From Lampris incognitus (lineage: Eukaryota; Chordata; Actinopteri; Lampriformes; Lampridae), in assembly GCF_029633865.1 (NCBI RefSeq), contig NC_079212.1, forward strand, positions 84,550,172-84,614,171: DNA of 64,000 nt, given 5' to 3'. Within the stretch, counting starts at the first letter, position 1. Every line of letters begins with the position of its first letter. The notes beneath the pieces were generated by a model that was not told the origin of the DNA, ran no database searches, and saw nothing but the letters and a program-made list of their open reading frames with translations. Shown here piece after piece: positions 1-11,600 of this stretch. The position numbers and the translations under genes are program-made.

Positions 1-465
1 GGTTTCTGGCGTGTTCTTTTAGCCGGGTGCACAGCAGACGAGCTGCAGAGAGGACCCGGATGGAGATCCGGAGACGCAGCGTGTGCGGCGGTAGTGAAGC
101 GGGCGGTGTGTAGCGGCTGGCGGGGCTGAGCAGTGTGGAGGAGTTCCTCGCTCTCGTGGGCGCAGAGTGCTTGGCTCCGCCCCCACCCCGACAGCCGCGT
201 CCAGCAACAGGAAGCAAACTCTGCCGCTTTACGCAAAAAGACTGCGTTCGCAAGAAGAAGAAGAAGATTACGTTTAGGAAAAAAAAAAGAAAAGTCGAGG
301 CCTTCACGTCGACATGCGTATCCGCCCGTAGCCACATCATCTGGTTTTACACGCGAGCAGGGACTTTGGCTCTCCATCGGGTTTTCCTGGACCAGCAGAT
401 CGATGCGGACGCCCTGGGTTAAAATGTTAGAGTAAGCGTGCCTGCCGGGGAGAAGAGCGGCCGGG
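1..465 (+). promoter_or_regulatory. cdk4: Probable cdk4 promoter and non-coding first exon
   Basis: This stretch is GC- and CpG-rich and precedes the first coding exon of cdk4 by about 8 kb. A strong splice-donor-like sequence (GGGGTAAGTA) has its GT at 466-467, so a 5' untranslated exon could end at 465. Mammalian CDK4 also has a non-coding first exon. Short open frames in this stretch show no recognisable domain. The transcription start cannot be fixed from sequence alone, and a promoter shared with an upstream gene is possible. Confidence 0.45.
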
Positions 466-2100
466 GTAAGTAGGGGACGACACTGCTGTGAGCTTGGCCG
501 GCGTGTGGCTCCGCTCGTGACCCTTCGGGGGGGCAAGAAAACGTGTTTGTTTTTACGGGAAGAGTGTAGAACTTGAGGCTAATAGCGGTAATCTGCCTCC
601 CCTCCTCCCCCACACCCGTGCTTAAACGAAGGATTCACGCCGTCGTGTTTGCCACGTCAGTGGATGTTGAGGTTAGCAAGAAAGTCCTTGTGGCCTGTGC
701 CACAACACTTTTCTTGGGGGGGTTAATGGACAAAAGAACGGTGTTGTAAGCGCACCACGTGTCGGCCGGAACTCTCCCTGCCGTCCTGCCCATTGCCCCG
801 CTTCCGTCCGCTCTGTCCAATAGCCTGCACTGATCCCGCCGGCGTTTGCGGAACACAAATAAATAAATAAGAAATGAATGGGAACGGTTTAGCGAAATGG
901 CAACTTCCGCCTGCCGCCGAGCAGCGCCGGGACTTCGTCTCGCTGCTCGCCGGGTTGTGCGGCTGTGCAGACCGCCTCCTCCCCACCGGGACGCCTTGTG
1001 GAGGAGACAAGTGTCCCTTTATTGTCCACCAACCGTGCAAACATCGGCGAAACTGCAAGGACGGCTGACGTAGCGATCGGGTTTTAACTTTTGCACAGTT
1101 TGAAGTTTGCCCTCCCCCCTTATGCTTTTAGGTGTGGTATTATTATATCCTTTCCTAGGGCTGTCCCAAGAACTTGGCCCGATACTTGGTGCACCGAAGG
1201 GACTGTAAGGCGACCGCTTCCTGTGCCCTTTGTGGCTGAGGGCTGCATGTGATGCCATGCAGGCCTCTGCACACAACCTGACCAACACTGGAATATCTTG
1301 TGCACCGCAGCCGGACACACACACAGCCACGGTACCGTGCACCGGTGTCTTACCCGCTGGACACCGCTGGGGCACAGAGCTTTCCAGCAGCCCACACCAG
1401 GAAGTCTTAACCTGCTGACATTCTCTGTAGAACGAGGCACATTTCCTCTTTATAATCTTCCTCCTGTTCAAGTGATGATGGGCTGTGTGCTGTTTTCTGT
1501 TGCCACCAGAACAGCCTGCTGTATTTCCTGGCCCAGCCCCACCTTAAATCAGTAAAGCCACCTTCTCTAAGAGGCCTAAATCTTCTGCCAGGCCTGCATT
1601 AATCCATAGGTGGCCCTAAGCATGACTGTGATACTGATCTGTGGCATTGTCTGGCTAATTTGCCATTTGAATCCCCAATTATTCCCGTGTTGGTGATCCA
1701 CCCACTGTGCATCCACAGTGATTGTAGTTGACATGAAGCACACTCGTGGCTGTGGCATGCTTCTTCACATGGCCCACGGCGACGCACACGCCTGTCTGCT
1801 AATTGCTGACTCTACTGTGAGATACTTTGCATAAAATCATCCGCCAACTGAGAACATGTGAGGAGACTGGTGTAGGTTGTCCATCTAACATGAGCATGTT
1901 TATCATGCACTCCTCTCCCCTCTTCTTGTGAAACTCATTTTATTTTCTACAGTAGCTGGGTGTTTGGCGTTTGCGTACAAAATTAAGCCCGTGAATGCAA
2001 AACTAACTCGGAATTGATGGTGTTAAGAAAAGAGAAATATAAAGTAAACAAGCATATGTCTGTCCATTATCTTTATCCATTTGATATTGTGTTATTTATT
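466..2100. other. cdk4 intron 1, proximal part, no gene seen
   Basis: This is GC-rich at first and becomes ordinary AT-rich intron sequence. Short open frames on both strands have no recognisable domain or splice context. No repeat family was identified here. Confidence 0.4.
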
Positions 2101-2119
2101 ACACTATAACTCAAAACAA

Positions 2120-2422
2120 AGATTTATGTATGGGCCCGATGGCGACAGGCATGGGCGCAAGTGCATGAATGCTGGCATGGCATCCTGCGCTTTACCTGCG
2201 CCCCCGAGGGTCCATAGCTTTAGTGGTTGTGTCAGGAAGGGCATCCCACCTAACATTTTGCCAAATCAGTATGCGGATTCACAAGACCGTACCGGGTCGG
2301 TCGAGGCTCAGGTCAACAACGGCCGCCATTGGTGCGGTGCCCTCACAGGGTACCGATGAAAATGGAAAAATCCACTGTGGCGACCCCTGAGAAACGGAAC
2401 AAGCTGAAAGAAGAAGACTTAT
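2120..2422 (+). repeat. LINE 3' tail fragment
   Basis: The stretch runs from a GGCATGGGCG-rich segment through 'GGAAGGGCATCC' to 'CACTGTGGCGACCCCTGAGA' and ends in GAAAGAAGAAGA. This is the typical 3' end of a common fish non-LTR retrotransposon. A shorter copy of the same terminal segment lies near 22798-22855. No coding part is attached. The assignment rests on recognising the tail only. Confidence 0.5.
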
Positions 2423-2811
2423 GTACGCCCCCGTTTATTTATAAACTGGTTTTCAACTGGTGTCTATAAGCTGTTGTATAACAGTAATTTTATCAATTGT
2501 TGTTTGCAGTGGCAATTTGTGAAAGCAGTTATGTTGTCAAGTGTTTCCTCACATTTGAAACAATCAGCGGCGCTCCCTGCAGCCCAATCCAGTCTCAGTC
2601 CTGTCTCTGGTGTTGCCCCACCATCACAGCCCACCACGCTCTCACTATCACGACAACACAACAACAAACAAAAACTACATTTCAATAAACCTATATTTAA
2701 GACCTTATTCAGCTTGGAGCCGCAACTCTTTACCATTTCCGCTCCTCTTGCACTGGATTTGAAAAGCTGTATTGGCTGGTTTATAAAGGGTTTCCACATT
2801 ATTCAAATAAT

Positions 2812-3237
2812 TTTTTTTTCTTTTAATGGATTTTTCTCCCCAGTTGTACCCTTCCAATCACCCCACTCTTCCGAGCTGGCCCGGTCGCTGCTTCACCCCT
2901 CTGCTGATCCGGGGAGGGCTGCAGACTACCACATGCCTCCTCCCATACATGTGGAGTCACCAGCCGCTTCTTTTCACCTGACAGTGAGGAGTTTCACACG
3001 TGGGAGGATCACGCTATTCCCCACAGTTCCTCCTCCCCTCCAAACAGGCACCCCGACCGCCCAGAGGAGGCGCTAGTGCAGCGACCAGGACACATACCCA
3101 CATCTGGCTTCCCACCCGCAGACACGTCCAATGTCTGTAGAGACGCCCGACCAAGCCGGAGGTAACACGGGGATTTGAACTGGCGATCCCCATGTTGGTA
3201 GACAACGGAATAGACCGCCGCACTATCCGGATGCCCC
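2812..3237 (-). repeat. tRNA-derived SINE, copy 1
   Basis: The copy is in minus orientation, with its tRNA-like head (A-box-like TAGCGTGGCGG region, B-box-like GGTTCGAATCC region, both mutated here) at the 3237 end and its A-rich tail at the 2812 end. The sequence TTCAAATA flanks both sides and is a plausible target-site duplication. The same family recurs at least six more times in the window. Confidence 0.8.
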
Positions 3238-3239
3238 AC

Positions 3240-3953
3240 TTCAAATATTTCTGATCATAATTGCATGTTAATTGCTCCATAGTCCGTACCTGGACTGTTA
3301 CCATCAAGCCAGTGGGCAGTTTTTCACTTTTAGCAGTGATCAGCAATATGTTTAAGAGATTTGGAAACTTAAACAATTCAAAGATCACCCATAATATTGC
3401 AATCTTGGAGTCTTTTTACCAAGGAGCCCTTTAATACATTATTTATAATGCAGATACATAATTCCACTGAACAGTAGATTTAAGAAAAGACCAAAGGTAT
3501 GTGAACAGTTAAGTGATAACTTACCTCATTTTTCTAGCAATTATTTGTTTTTGGCTTTGTTTTTACGGTTTTAACGGGTAAAGAGAACCTCTCTGCAACC
3601 TTTCCCTGACAGTCTCTCCATGCAGCTGAGAGACAAATGGTGTCCCACTTGAGGTATTTAATTAAAGATCTATAAAGTGCAAATAATAGAAGTAAAGAAA
3701 AGGTTTGATTTTATTTCTCGTAAGCAGTTGGTGTGGGCCTGTATATTACAAGTTTTGTGGAACCATTTTCTAAAGCCTGAATCTAAGCGCAATGGAAGAA
3801 AATCAGTGAGTTATGCAATGTTATGATAAGACTGATGTACCTTTTGGGAGGTGGAGATTACTTTGTACCTTTCTCCAAATATTAAGTGTATGTTTAACCC
3901 ATGGATTTGGACACACTCACCAGCTGTAATTTTACAAAGAAAAGGCCTTAGTA
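3240..3953. other. cdk4 intron 1 segment without recognised features
   Basis: AT-rich intronic sequence. No coding potential, RNA gene or repeat family was recognised. Confidence 0.35.
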
Positions 3954-5292
3954 CAATTGACCTTTCGCAAAGTCCCGCCCCCCTTAGTTACTATTGCTAT
4001 GCCCTTCAAGCATTTCAGAACCATCCAGGAAGTAGCTGGAAAACACCAAAACATGAAGGAAGAAATCAGCACATTCCCAGAGAAAACAAGTGATGTATTT
4101 TGGAGTAATTCATCCTTAATATCGTCCCGTGAAAGGCAGACGGGGTTACAGTATGCGGTGGCGGGATACATTCAGAATATTAAAAGTAAAACTGACTTGC
4201 GTGGACTCCGGGCTGCCAGGGGTGACTGTAATTGAGGGTAAAACTTACCAGTCGCAATCAAAGAATGAGAAACCCCATCAACTAATTCTGAAACACATTG
4301 TGGACCCACTGTGTTCTTGCACTGTAGGGTAAATTACATATTTCAGCTATTATTGGTATATTTTTAATAATCCATTGTCAACATCACCATATTGTAGTGT
4401 TGATTTTGGCCAAGGTTCCCCATGGCGTTCTTTTATCCAGGCTTTTTTGGGGGTACTGTATGGGCTCCTGGGGGTCGCAGGGTGGCCAGGGACATGCCCC
4501 GTGGCCGGGGGAACCGCCCCGTGACTTCTTTTTTTTTTACCTTTGGACCAGAACCAGTATTTTCAACAAAATAAGGCAAACGAGATGCCCCCGCGGGCGG
4601 GATGACTTTTCCGTATGGCTGGTCCCCACCTGGAGCTCCCAGAGGGGGAGAAACGTTTAAAATAGGCCGGATATGAGGAGGTCAGACTGGCCAGAAACCA
4701 TCCCAGCCGACCCTCCCCGCGGGTCTTGATGCTCTGAAATGAAAGGTGGAGCCTGGCTAACCTGTGACTAGCATAACACGGTTATGTTAGTGGGCTAGCT
4801 AGCATTAGCTATCATTACATGAGGTATCTCTGGCCACAGACTAAGCTGGTTACGTTCATCAGGTACATTAATAATGTTATTTTGTTAGTCAGTAATACGT
4901 TGATAATGGTAACCATTGTGTGGGTAAAAGTAACAGTAATAATATGTTAGCTGTATTAGCTATCAATAATAGCTAGTAGCAAGCTTAGCTTGGAGCAGAC
5001 AGGTATTTTTGTTGATTTTGGATGGATTAAGCTGGCCATGGGGTCTGCTATGCTGCCAAATCCATTGCCGACAATGCGCTTCTTGCGTTCTCGGTTTCGG
5101 GAAGGGAAAGAAAATTACACTCCTCCAAACTTTTCACATATCTAGTATCCGATTTGCAGATCCCATAGGCACACCGTTTCAGCATTTTGCTGTGTGTTTG
5201 AAAGCTTGACGGACCTCCCTCACATAGAAACCGTTGCTAAGGTAGGATTGGACAAGCACCGTTCTGGGCGGTACTTTGCGAAAGGTCAATTG
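3954..5292 (-). mobile_element. DNA transposon remnant with THAP-type zinc finger
   Basis: The ends are inverted repeats: CAATTGACCTTTCGCAAAGT at 3954 is matched by its complement ending at 5292. On the minus strand near 5215 an ATG opens a frame that begins like a THAP zinc finger (RCAYGICKSDTRY, then LPETENA). After a frame break it continues near 5040-4985 with a CSK-type segment, as in the second half of a THAP domain. THAP domains are the DNA-binding heads of P-element and Kolobok-type transposases. The rest of a transposase is not recognisable, and no clear target-site duplication was found. The element lies in cdk4 intron 1 and is inactive as it stands. Confidence 0.6.
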
Positions 5293-5745
5293 GTTATTGC
5301 CTAACATTTAGATTTATCCTTATCCATGTCTTTATCGGTTCAGGTGGAGAGGCCCAGTAGTACCATCTTAAGATGTAAGTAAGCCAAGGCCTTGCTGCTC
5401 TTTTTGTAATTGTAACGGATTTTAAATTTTACCAAAGATTTGTACTTTACTACATGAATTTTGAAATAAGATGTTCCAACTGTAAAACAGTAGCTTCTGG
5501 GATCAGAACATGTAGTGTTTCACCTTCTGTACATTTTTAAGGTGTGGAGAAACTGATGCCCAAATATTTACTTCCACCCGCTGGCCACTTGAAATTCGCC
5601 AGGCAAGTAAAGTGAGGAGAACTAGTTCTTGCTTACGTCTAATTCATAATTTGGATAATATCCATATACTTGGATACAGTTCATTAGGCATCGTACTGAA
5701 GTATTTATCCTCCATCGAATATAGACCACACATCAAACATCAAAG
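5293..5745. other. cdk4 intron 1 segment without recognised features
   Basis: AT-rich intronic sequence with no recognisable gene or repeat. Confidence 0.35.
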
Positions 5746-5754
5746 TCAACCAAA

Positions 5755-6125
5755 GGGTCGGACCCTTTGGTAGTTGCCCATGGTGCAGAAGACCGGGGTT
5801 CGTATCCTGGCTGCGGCGGTTCCTGACTGCCCCCCTGAATTCGTTACATTGGTGTCAGAATTGGGATGGTGAGACCCTGAGGCCATCGGAAGCACGTGCG
5901 CCCAGAGGCGTGAGGGAGCTGATATGCTAAAGCACGGGGACGCGCTTCCTGAAGGGGGGCGGGGGTAGTGTAACATGCACGGATAAGTAGACTCACTAGC
6001 CCTTGGCTAATGGGTCAGACCCTTTAGTCGACTGGTTAACGTAGTCGCCCGTGATGCGGGAGACCCGGATTCGCGTCCTGGCTGCGGCAGTTCCCGGGGT
6101 GCCCCCCAAATTCGCTACATTGGTA
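5755..6125 (+). repeat. Two head-to-tail tRNA-like repeat units
   Basis: Two related segments start at about 5755 and 6012. Both contain GGGTC-GACCCTTT, then a B-box-like element (GGTTCGTATCC and GATTCGCGTCC), then CTGGCTGCGGC and CCCCC-AATTCG-TACATTGG. The arrangement suggests tandem or nested copies of a tRNA-like SINE, or of LTR/primer-site sequence. Neither unit looks like a functional tRNA gene. The family was not identified. Confidence 0.45.
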
Positions 6126-6854
6126 GCATCAGAAAACATAAAATATAATAAAATATACTTGTTTGATATTTTATGTACTCCATCTAACCACTTTTCCCCT
6201 TCTTAGTATTTGCATCTAATCAGTTGGGCAAAAGATTGAATACTGATAGTGAAGAGAAGTGTGCTTAGGCGGTAACCCAGGAGGTCTCCTTTTCCAATCC
6301 AGAAAGCTGAGGATGTCAGTTTACCTTGACCCTAGCATATGTGGTTGAATTTGAACACATCTGAAGAAGACCGGACCGCAGGGAAACACAGAGTCTGAAA
6401 TAAATATGGAAAAGAAACACAATCGAAGGCTTTATGTACATGGAGGGCTGAAGCAATATTCTCATGCTGTGCAGAGAAAATATTACATTTTGTGACACAA
6501 GACAGATGGCCAACTGTTTGATTAAGCTCTATGATATTTCTAGTAACTTTTCCTTATTATTTAAGCAATTTGAAATCCTTTTGTAGAGGTGACGTAGGTC
6601 TATCTATGCAAGCTATAGTCAGTAGGATCCTTGCATTCTTTGTAATGGTAGTCAGTGATTATTTCCATGTATAGGGGGGTTCTCCTGAATCAGATACATT
6701 TGTAAACTACATTACTAATATTGTTGCAGTCTGATCTAAGACAGTCTCATTGAAACTTGCTGAGGTAGCCGTCCAAACCTGGGCTTTCATTATTTTTACG
6801 ATTTTTGATGGTCACTTTTACATCAACCTCTGAGATTTGCCCATAATTTCATCT

Positions 6855-7232
6855 GAGTGGCACGGTGGTGCAGTGGTTAGCGCTGTCACCTCACAGCAAG
6901 AAGGTCCTGGGTTCAAACCCCGGGTTGTCCAACCTCGGGGGTTGTCCTCTGTGAGGAGTTCGCATGTTCTCCCCATGTCTGCAGTGCGTTTTGTCCGGGT
7001 GCTCCAGTTTCCCCCACCATCAAAGAGAAAGGTGCATGTTAGGGTTTATACTCCTGTTTGTGCCCCTGACCAAGACAATGGAAAAAGAACTGGAGTTGGT
7101 CCCCGGGCGCTGCATGAAGGCGGCAGCCCACTGCTCCTAGCTACACAGATCACAGCTAGAATGGGTTCATTTGCAGTAACCAAATTTCCCCAAGGGGAGC
7201 AATAAAGGAAAATTAATTAATTAATTAATTAG
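6855..7232 (+). repeat. tRNA-like SINE, second family
   Basis: The head has an A-box-like stretch (GGTGCAGTGGTTAGC) and a B-box-like stretch (GGGTTCAAACCCC). A conserved body (TTCGCATGTTCTCCCC) and a tail of TTAA repeats follow. This is a common fish interspersed repeat and is unrelated to the main SINE family of the window. Confidence 0.65.
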
Positions 7233-8010
7233 TCCATCTCCTCTTTGTCTGACATTTTAGATAATGTTGTCAGATAAGGTCAAACTGAGCTCAGAATTTA
7301 TTTCTGAATCAGTAAGTGTCCATAGGACTCAAATGTCTCAGTTATGTCTTTTGGTCTCATCGCATAGTTCATGAAACTGGTTTTTAATTCAATGTCTGAG
7401 ACAGTAAAGGGTCAGTTTTCTGATGGGAGGTTTTAACAGCATCTTCTCCAATGTTGTAGGTAAAATAACACCCTCTCATAAGCAGTTATCCCAGAATGTG
7501 CAACGCTGTAAAAGTGGTTTTATAAAGCTAGGTATAGTATACGTGTGGAGACATCCAAAAGTGAGAGAATTTACTTTTTATTTGAACCCTTATGCAGGCT
7601 ATTTTGTTATTAGTTTCCTTTTATATCTCAAGTTGACAACATGGAGGGAGTGAAGGTGGCGGGTGGTTGGTTTAGCAGCCATCACCGTGGAACTGTAAGG
7701 GCGCCAATCTTACTCGCGTTAGTGCATGAATATACATGGCATACTAAGAGTATAGATTTGAAATGTACCAAATATATATCAAAACTGCATAGTGAGTGAA
7801 ATAAACTGGTTTGCCAAGTATTGCCAAGCCTATGGAGAAGTCCTGGAAGTGGCTTTACCACGAATTAAATCTGAACAGCATGCTTCACATCAGCACTTGG
7901 TCTGCCCATGTGGGACTGGTCATTACAGCCAAGTCATTTATACCTGTTCCAAACTAGCTAAACTCCAAGGTGGGCCGAGAAGCTGTCCGTTAATGAAACG
8001 TGAGCGATTA
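7233..8010. other. cdk4 intron 1 segment without recognised features
   Basis: AT-rich intron sequence. Short open frames have no similarity I recognise. Confidence 0.35.
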
Positions 8011-8011
8011 T

Positions 8012-8332
8012 AGGGCCCTGACACACTGGGCCGATGGTCGGTCAATGTCGTGCCGTCGGTGAGCGTCTGTGACTCTAGTTTTTGTGGTGTGTCCCGCACC
8101 GTCGGTACTAGTCGGCAGCTTTTCGGCTGATTCAGCATGTTGAATGGGCGGAGCCCGTCGGCGACAGAGATCTCTCTGATTGGCTGTTCAGCTTAGTGAA
8201 TCAGTGCATGCTAGTTGGCTGTAGTCTTTGCGGTGTGTTCAAGTGCTACTTTTTGGCTCAGACGGCAGGTGATGTAAGGCGACGCAACAGTCGGCCTTCG
8301 TCACCACTAGTCAGTTTGGTGTGTCGGGCCCA
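8012..8332. mobile_element. Non-autonomous DNA transposon (MITE)
   Basis: The ends are inverted: GGGCCCTGACACACTG at the left and GTGTGTCGGGCCC at the right. The interior is rich in CGTCGGT-type motifs in both orientations. There is no coding capacity. The class is probably hAT-like, by analogy with other fish repeats with GGGCCC-type ends, but no target-site duplication was proven. Confidence 0.5.
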
Positions 8333-8641
8333 TAAACAGGAAGTCTTAGTAATCGCGACACAAAGGGAAGAAGACAAACAAGCTGAGTTTTTCCCCGAAG
8401 CTTCTGCCTTGTCTGTGGTGAGCTGCCAACACAGCAGAAGTAGTTGTGCAAAGAACGGACAGGCTGGCCAAAGTAGTTGTATATGAATGGACAGGCTGTG
8501 GAAAGTGGATTTGGACAATGGATTTTTCATTTTGAAAATGCTGAAAATAGTAGAATGTTTACTTGACAATTGTTCTAATTTCATTTTTGTTGACTAATTT
8601 GTCTTTATCCGTGTCTCCCCAGTGTGTTGTTAAACTTGGCC

Positions 8642-11600
8642 ATGGCCCAAGGCACTAGTCTCCAGTATGAGCCAGTTGCAGAGATAGGAGGCGGCGCCTA
8701 TGGAACCGTGTACAAGGCTCGGGACATGGAGAGCGGGCAGTTTGTGGCGCTGAAGAGCGTGCGTGTCCAGACAGACCAAGACGGCCTCCCTGTCTCCACA
8801 GTCAGAGAGGTGGCCCTGTTAAAACGGCTGGAGCAGTTTGACCATCCCAATGTGGTCAGGTAAAAGATATCAAGGCTTATGAGCCTGTTCACAGCTGAAT
8901 AATGTGTTTTTGCAACCGCCTGTAAAAAAAACAAAACCTACCTGTGGATAACATGGTGAATGAACCAAGTATTATGTGTTGTACAACGCAGGCTAATGGA
9001 TGTTTGTGCTATTACGAGGACGGACCAGGAGACCAAGGTCACCCTAGTATTTGAGCATGTGGACCAAGACCTCAAGACTTACCTCGAGAAGGCCCCAGCA
9101 CCAGGATTACCTCCTGAACGCATAAAAGTAAGAACTGAGTGAAAACGAGCCTTTATACATAGAAACAAGGCTGTGTGTCAAACAGGTCACCCCACTGCTT
9201 GGCCAGTGTAAAAAACTGGTGGAAAGGACCCCTTACGAAAATTCACTGTGGTTTACTTGAGTTTTTACACTGTAGCCATGGTCCTACTATGGTATACAGT
9301 AGAGTTGGGTCCGATCCAGTGTCGGTATTGGGTGCCGATACTGACATAATTTACTCATCGGATATTGGACTGAGGTTGGGCGAATATGTACAAACCCCAG
9401 TTCCAATGAAGTTGGGACGTTGTGTGAAACGTAAATAAAAACAGAATACAATGATTTCCAAATCCTTTCGACCTATATTCAGTTGAATACACTACAAAGA
9501 CAAGATATTTAATGTTCAAACTGATAAACTTTATTGTTTTCTGAAAATATTCACTTGTGAATTTGATGCCTGTAACACGTTCCAAAGAAGCTGGGACAGG
9601 GGCATGTTCACCACTGTGTTACACCACCTTTCCTTTTAACAACACTCAATAAGCGTTTGGGAACTGAGGACACTAATTGTTGAAGCTTGGTAGGTGGAAT
9701 TCTTTCCCATTCTTGCTTGATGTACGACTTCAGTTGCTCAACAGTCCGGGGTCTCCGTTGTCGTATTGTGCGCTTCATAATGCGCCACACATGTTCAATG
9801 GGAGACAGGTCTGGACTGCAGGCAGGCCAGTCTAGTACCCGCACTCTTTTACTACGAAGCCCCGCTGGTCGAACACGTGCAGAATGTGGCTTGGCATTGT
9901 CTTGCTGAAATAAGCAGGGACGTCGCTGAAAAAGACGTCACTTGGATGGCAGCATATGTTGCTCCAAAACCTGTATGTACCTTTCAGCATTAATGGTGCC
10001 TTCACAGATGTGCAAGTTACCCATGATGCCATGGGCACTAACACCCCCCATACCATCACAGATGCTGGCTTTTGAACTTTGGGCTGATAACAATCTGGAT
10101 GGTCCTTTTCCTCTTTAGCCCAGAGGACACGACGTCCATGATTTCCAAAAACAATGTGAAATGAGTACTCGTCAGACCACAGCACACTTGTCCACTTTGC
10201 GTCAGTCCATCTCAGATGAGCTCGGGCCCAGAGAAGCCAGCGGCGTTTCTGGGTGGTGTTGATATCTGGCTTTTGCTTTGCATGGGAGAGTTTTGACTTG
10301 CACTTGTAGACGTAGCGACGAACTGTGTTAACTGACGATGGTTTTCCCAAGTGCTCCTGAGCCCACGTGGTCATATCCTTTACACAATGATGTCGGTTTT
10401 TAATGCAGTGCTGCCTGAGGGGTCGAAGGTCATGGGCATTCAATGTTGGTTTTTGGCCTTGCCGCTTACGTGCAGATTTCTCCGGATTCTCTGAATCTTG
10501 TGATGATATTATGGACTGTAGATGATGAAATCCCTAAATTCCTTGCAGTTGTACGTTGAGAAACGTTGTTCTTAAACTGTTGGACTATTTGCTCACGCAG
10601 TTGTTCACAAAGTGGGGAACCTCGCCCCATCCTTGCTTGTGAACGACTGAGCCTTTCGGGGATGCTCCTTTTATACCCAATCATGACACTCACCTGTTTC
10701 CAGTTCACCTGTTCACCTGTGGAATGTTCCAAACAGGTGTTTTTTGAGCATTCCTCAACTTTCCGGGTCTTTGTTGCCCCTGTCCCAGCTTCTTTGGAAC
10801 GTGTTGCAGGCGTCAAATTCAAAATGAGTGAATATTTGCAAAAACCGGTAAAGTTTATCAGTTTGAACATTAAATATCTTGTCTTTGTAGTGTATTCAAT
10901 TGAATACAGGTCGAAAAGGATTTGCAAACCATTGTTTTCTGTTTTTATTCACGTTTTACACAATGTCATTCATTGGAATTGGGGCTTGTAATAATGCAGT
11001 TTTAAGCTCAACAGCCAAGTTCAGGTAGTATGAAGTGTTTTGAGTTCGGGGACATGGAACACAAGTGCTCTGCTTGCCCGCATAGAGAGTGGGAAGCGGA
11101 GGCGGCTGAAGCAGGGAAGGGGAGTAGCAAGGACGCGGAGGGGGGTAATGAGGCCGATGGCCACCAGGAAACGAGTGAAACCCCACAAAATGTAAACCTG
11201 GAGTTTCCTAAACTCCACAGTGATTCGGAGAAAGATAAAATTGGCCGCAGGTGATGTCGTAGCTGTATCGGAGGGACCCAGTGTGGGTGGAGTTAGTGGT
11301 GCTGCTGTGTGTGCACCCTCCCCGGCAGTTGCTGCAGCCGAGCCGGGCAAGAGGTGGCGGCGGACCAGCTTGTCACCAAGAGCCAGGAGAAGGAGGACCA
11401 TGATGAAATGGAGTACGATTTTGACTCGGACGGCACGGTAACAAATTCCCAGCGACCAACCAGTGAACTGTACACTTTGGAGGAAATCAGTTTTTTTTTC
11501 GGATGAAGCTTTTGGCATTGTATTTCGAACAAAACTAAATTTTTCAAAACTGTCACAGCACTGCAAAAACCTGTACGGTTTCATTTATTAGAGGAAAAAG

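Noticed and set aside
133-1471. Several open frames of 60-150 codons near the window start
   Set aside because: GC-rich sequence gives chance open frames on both strands. None shows a domain, and the region fits a promoter and non-coding exon.
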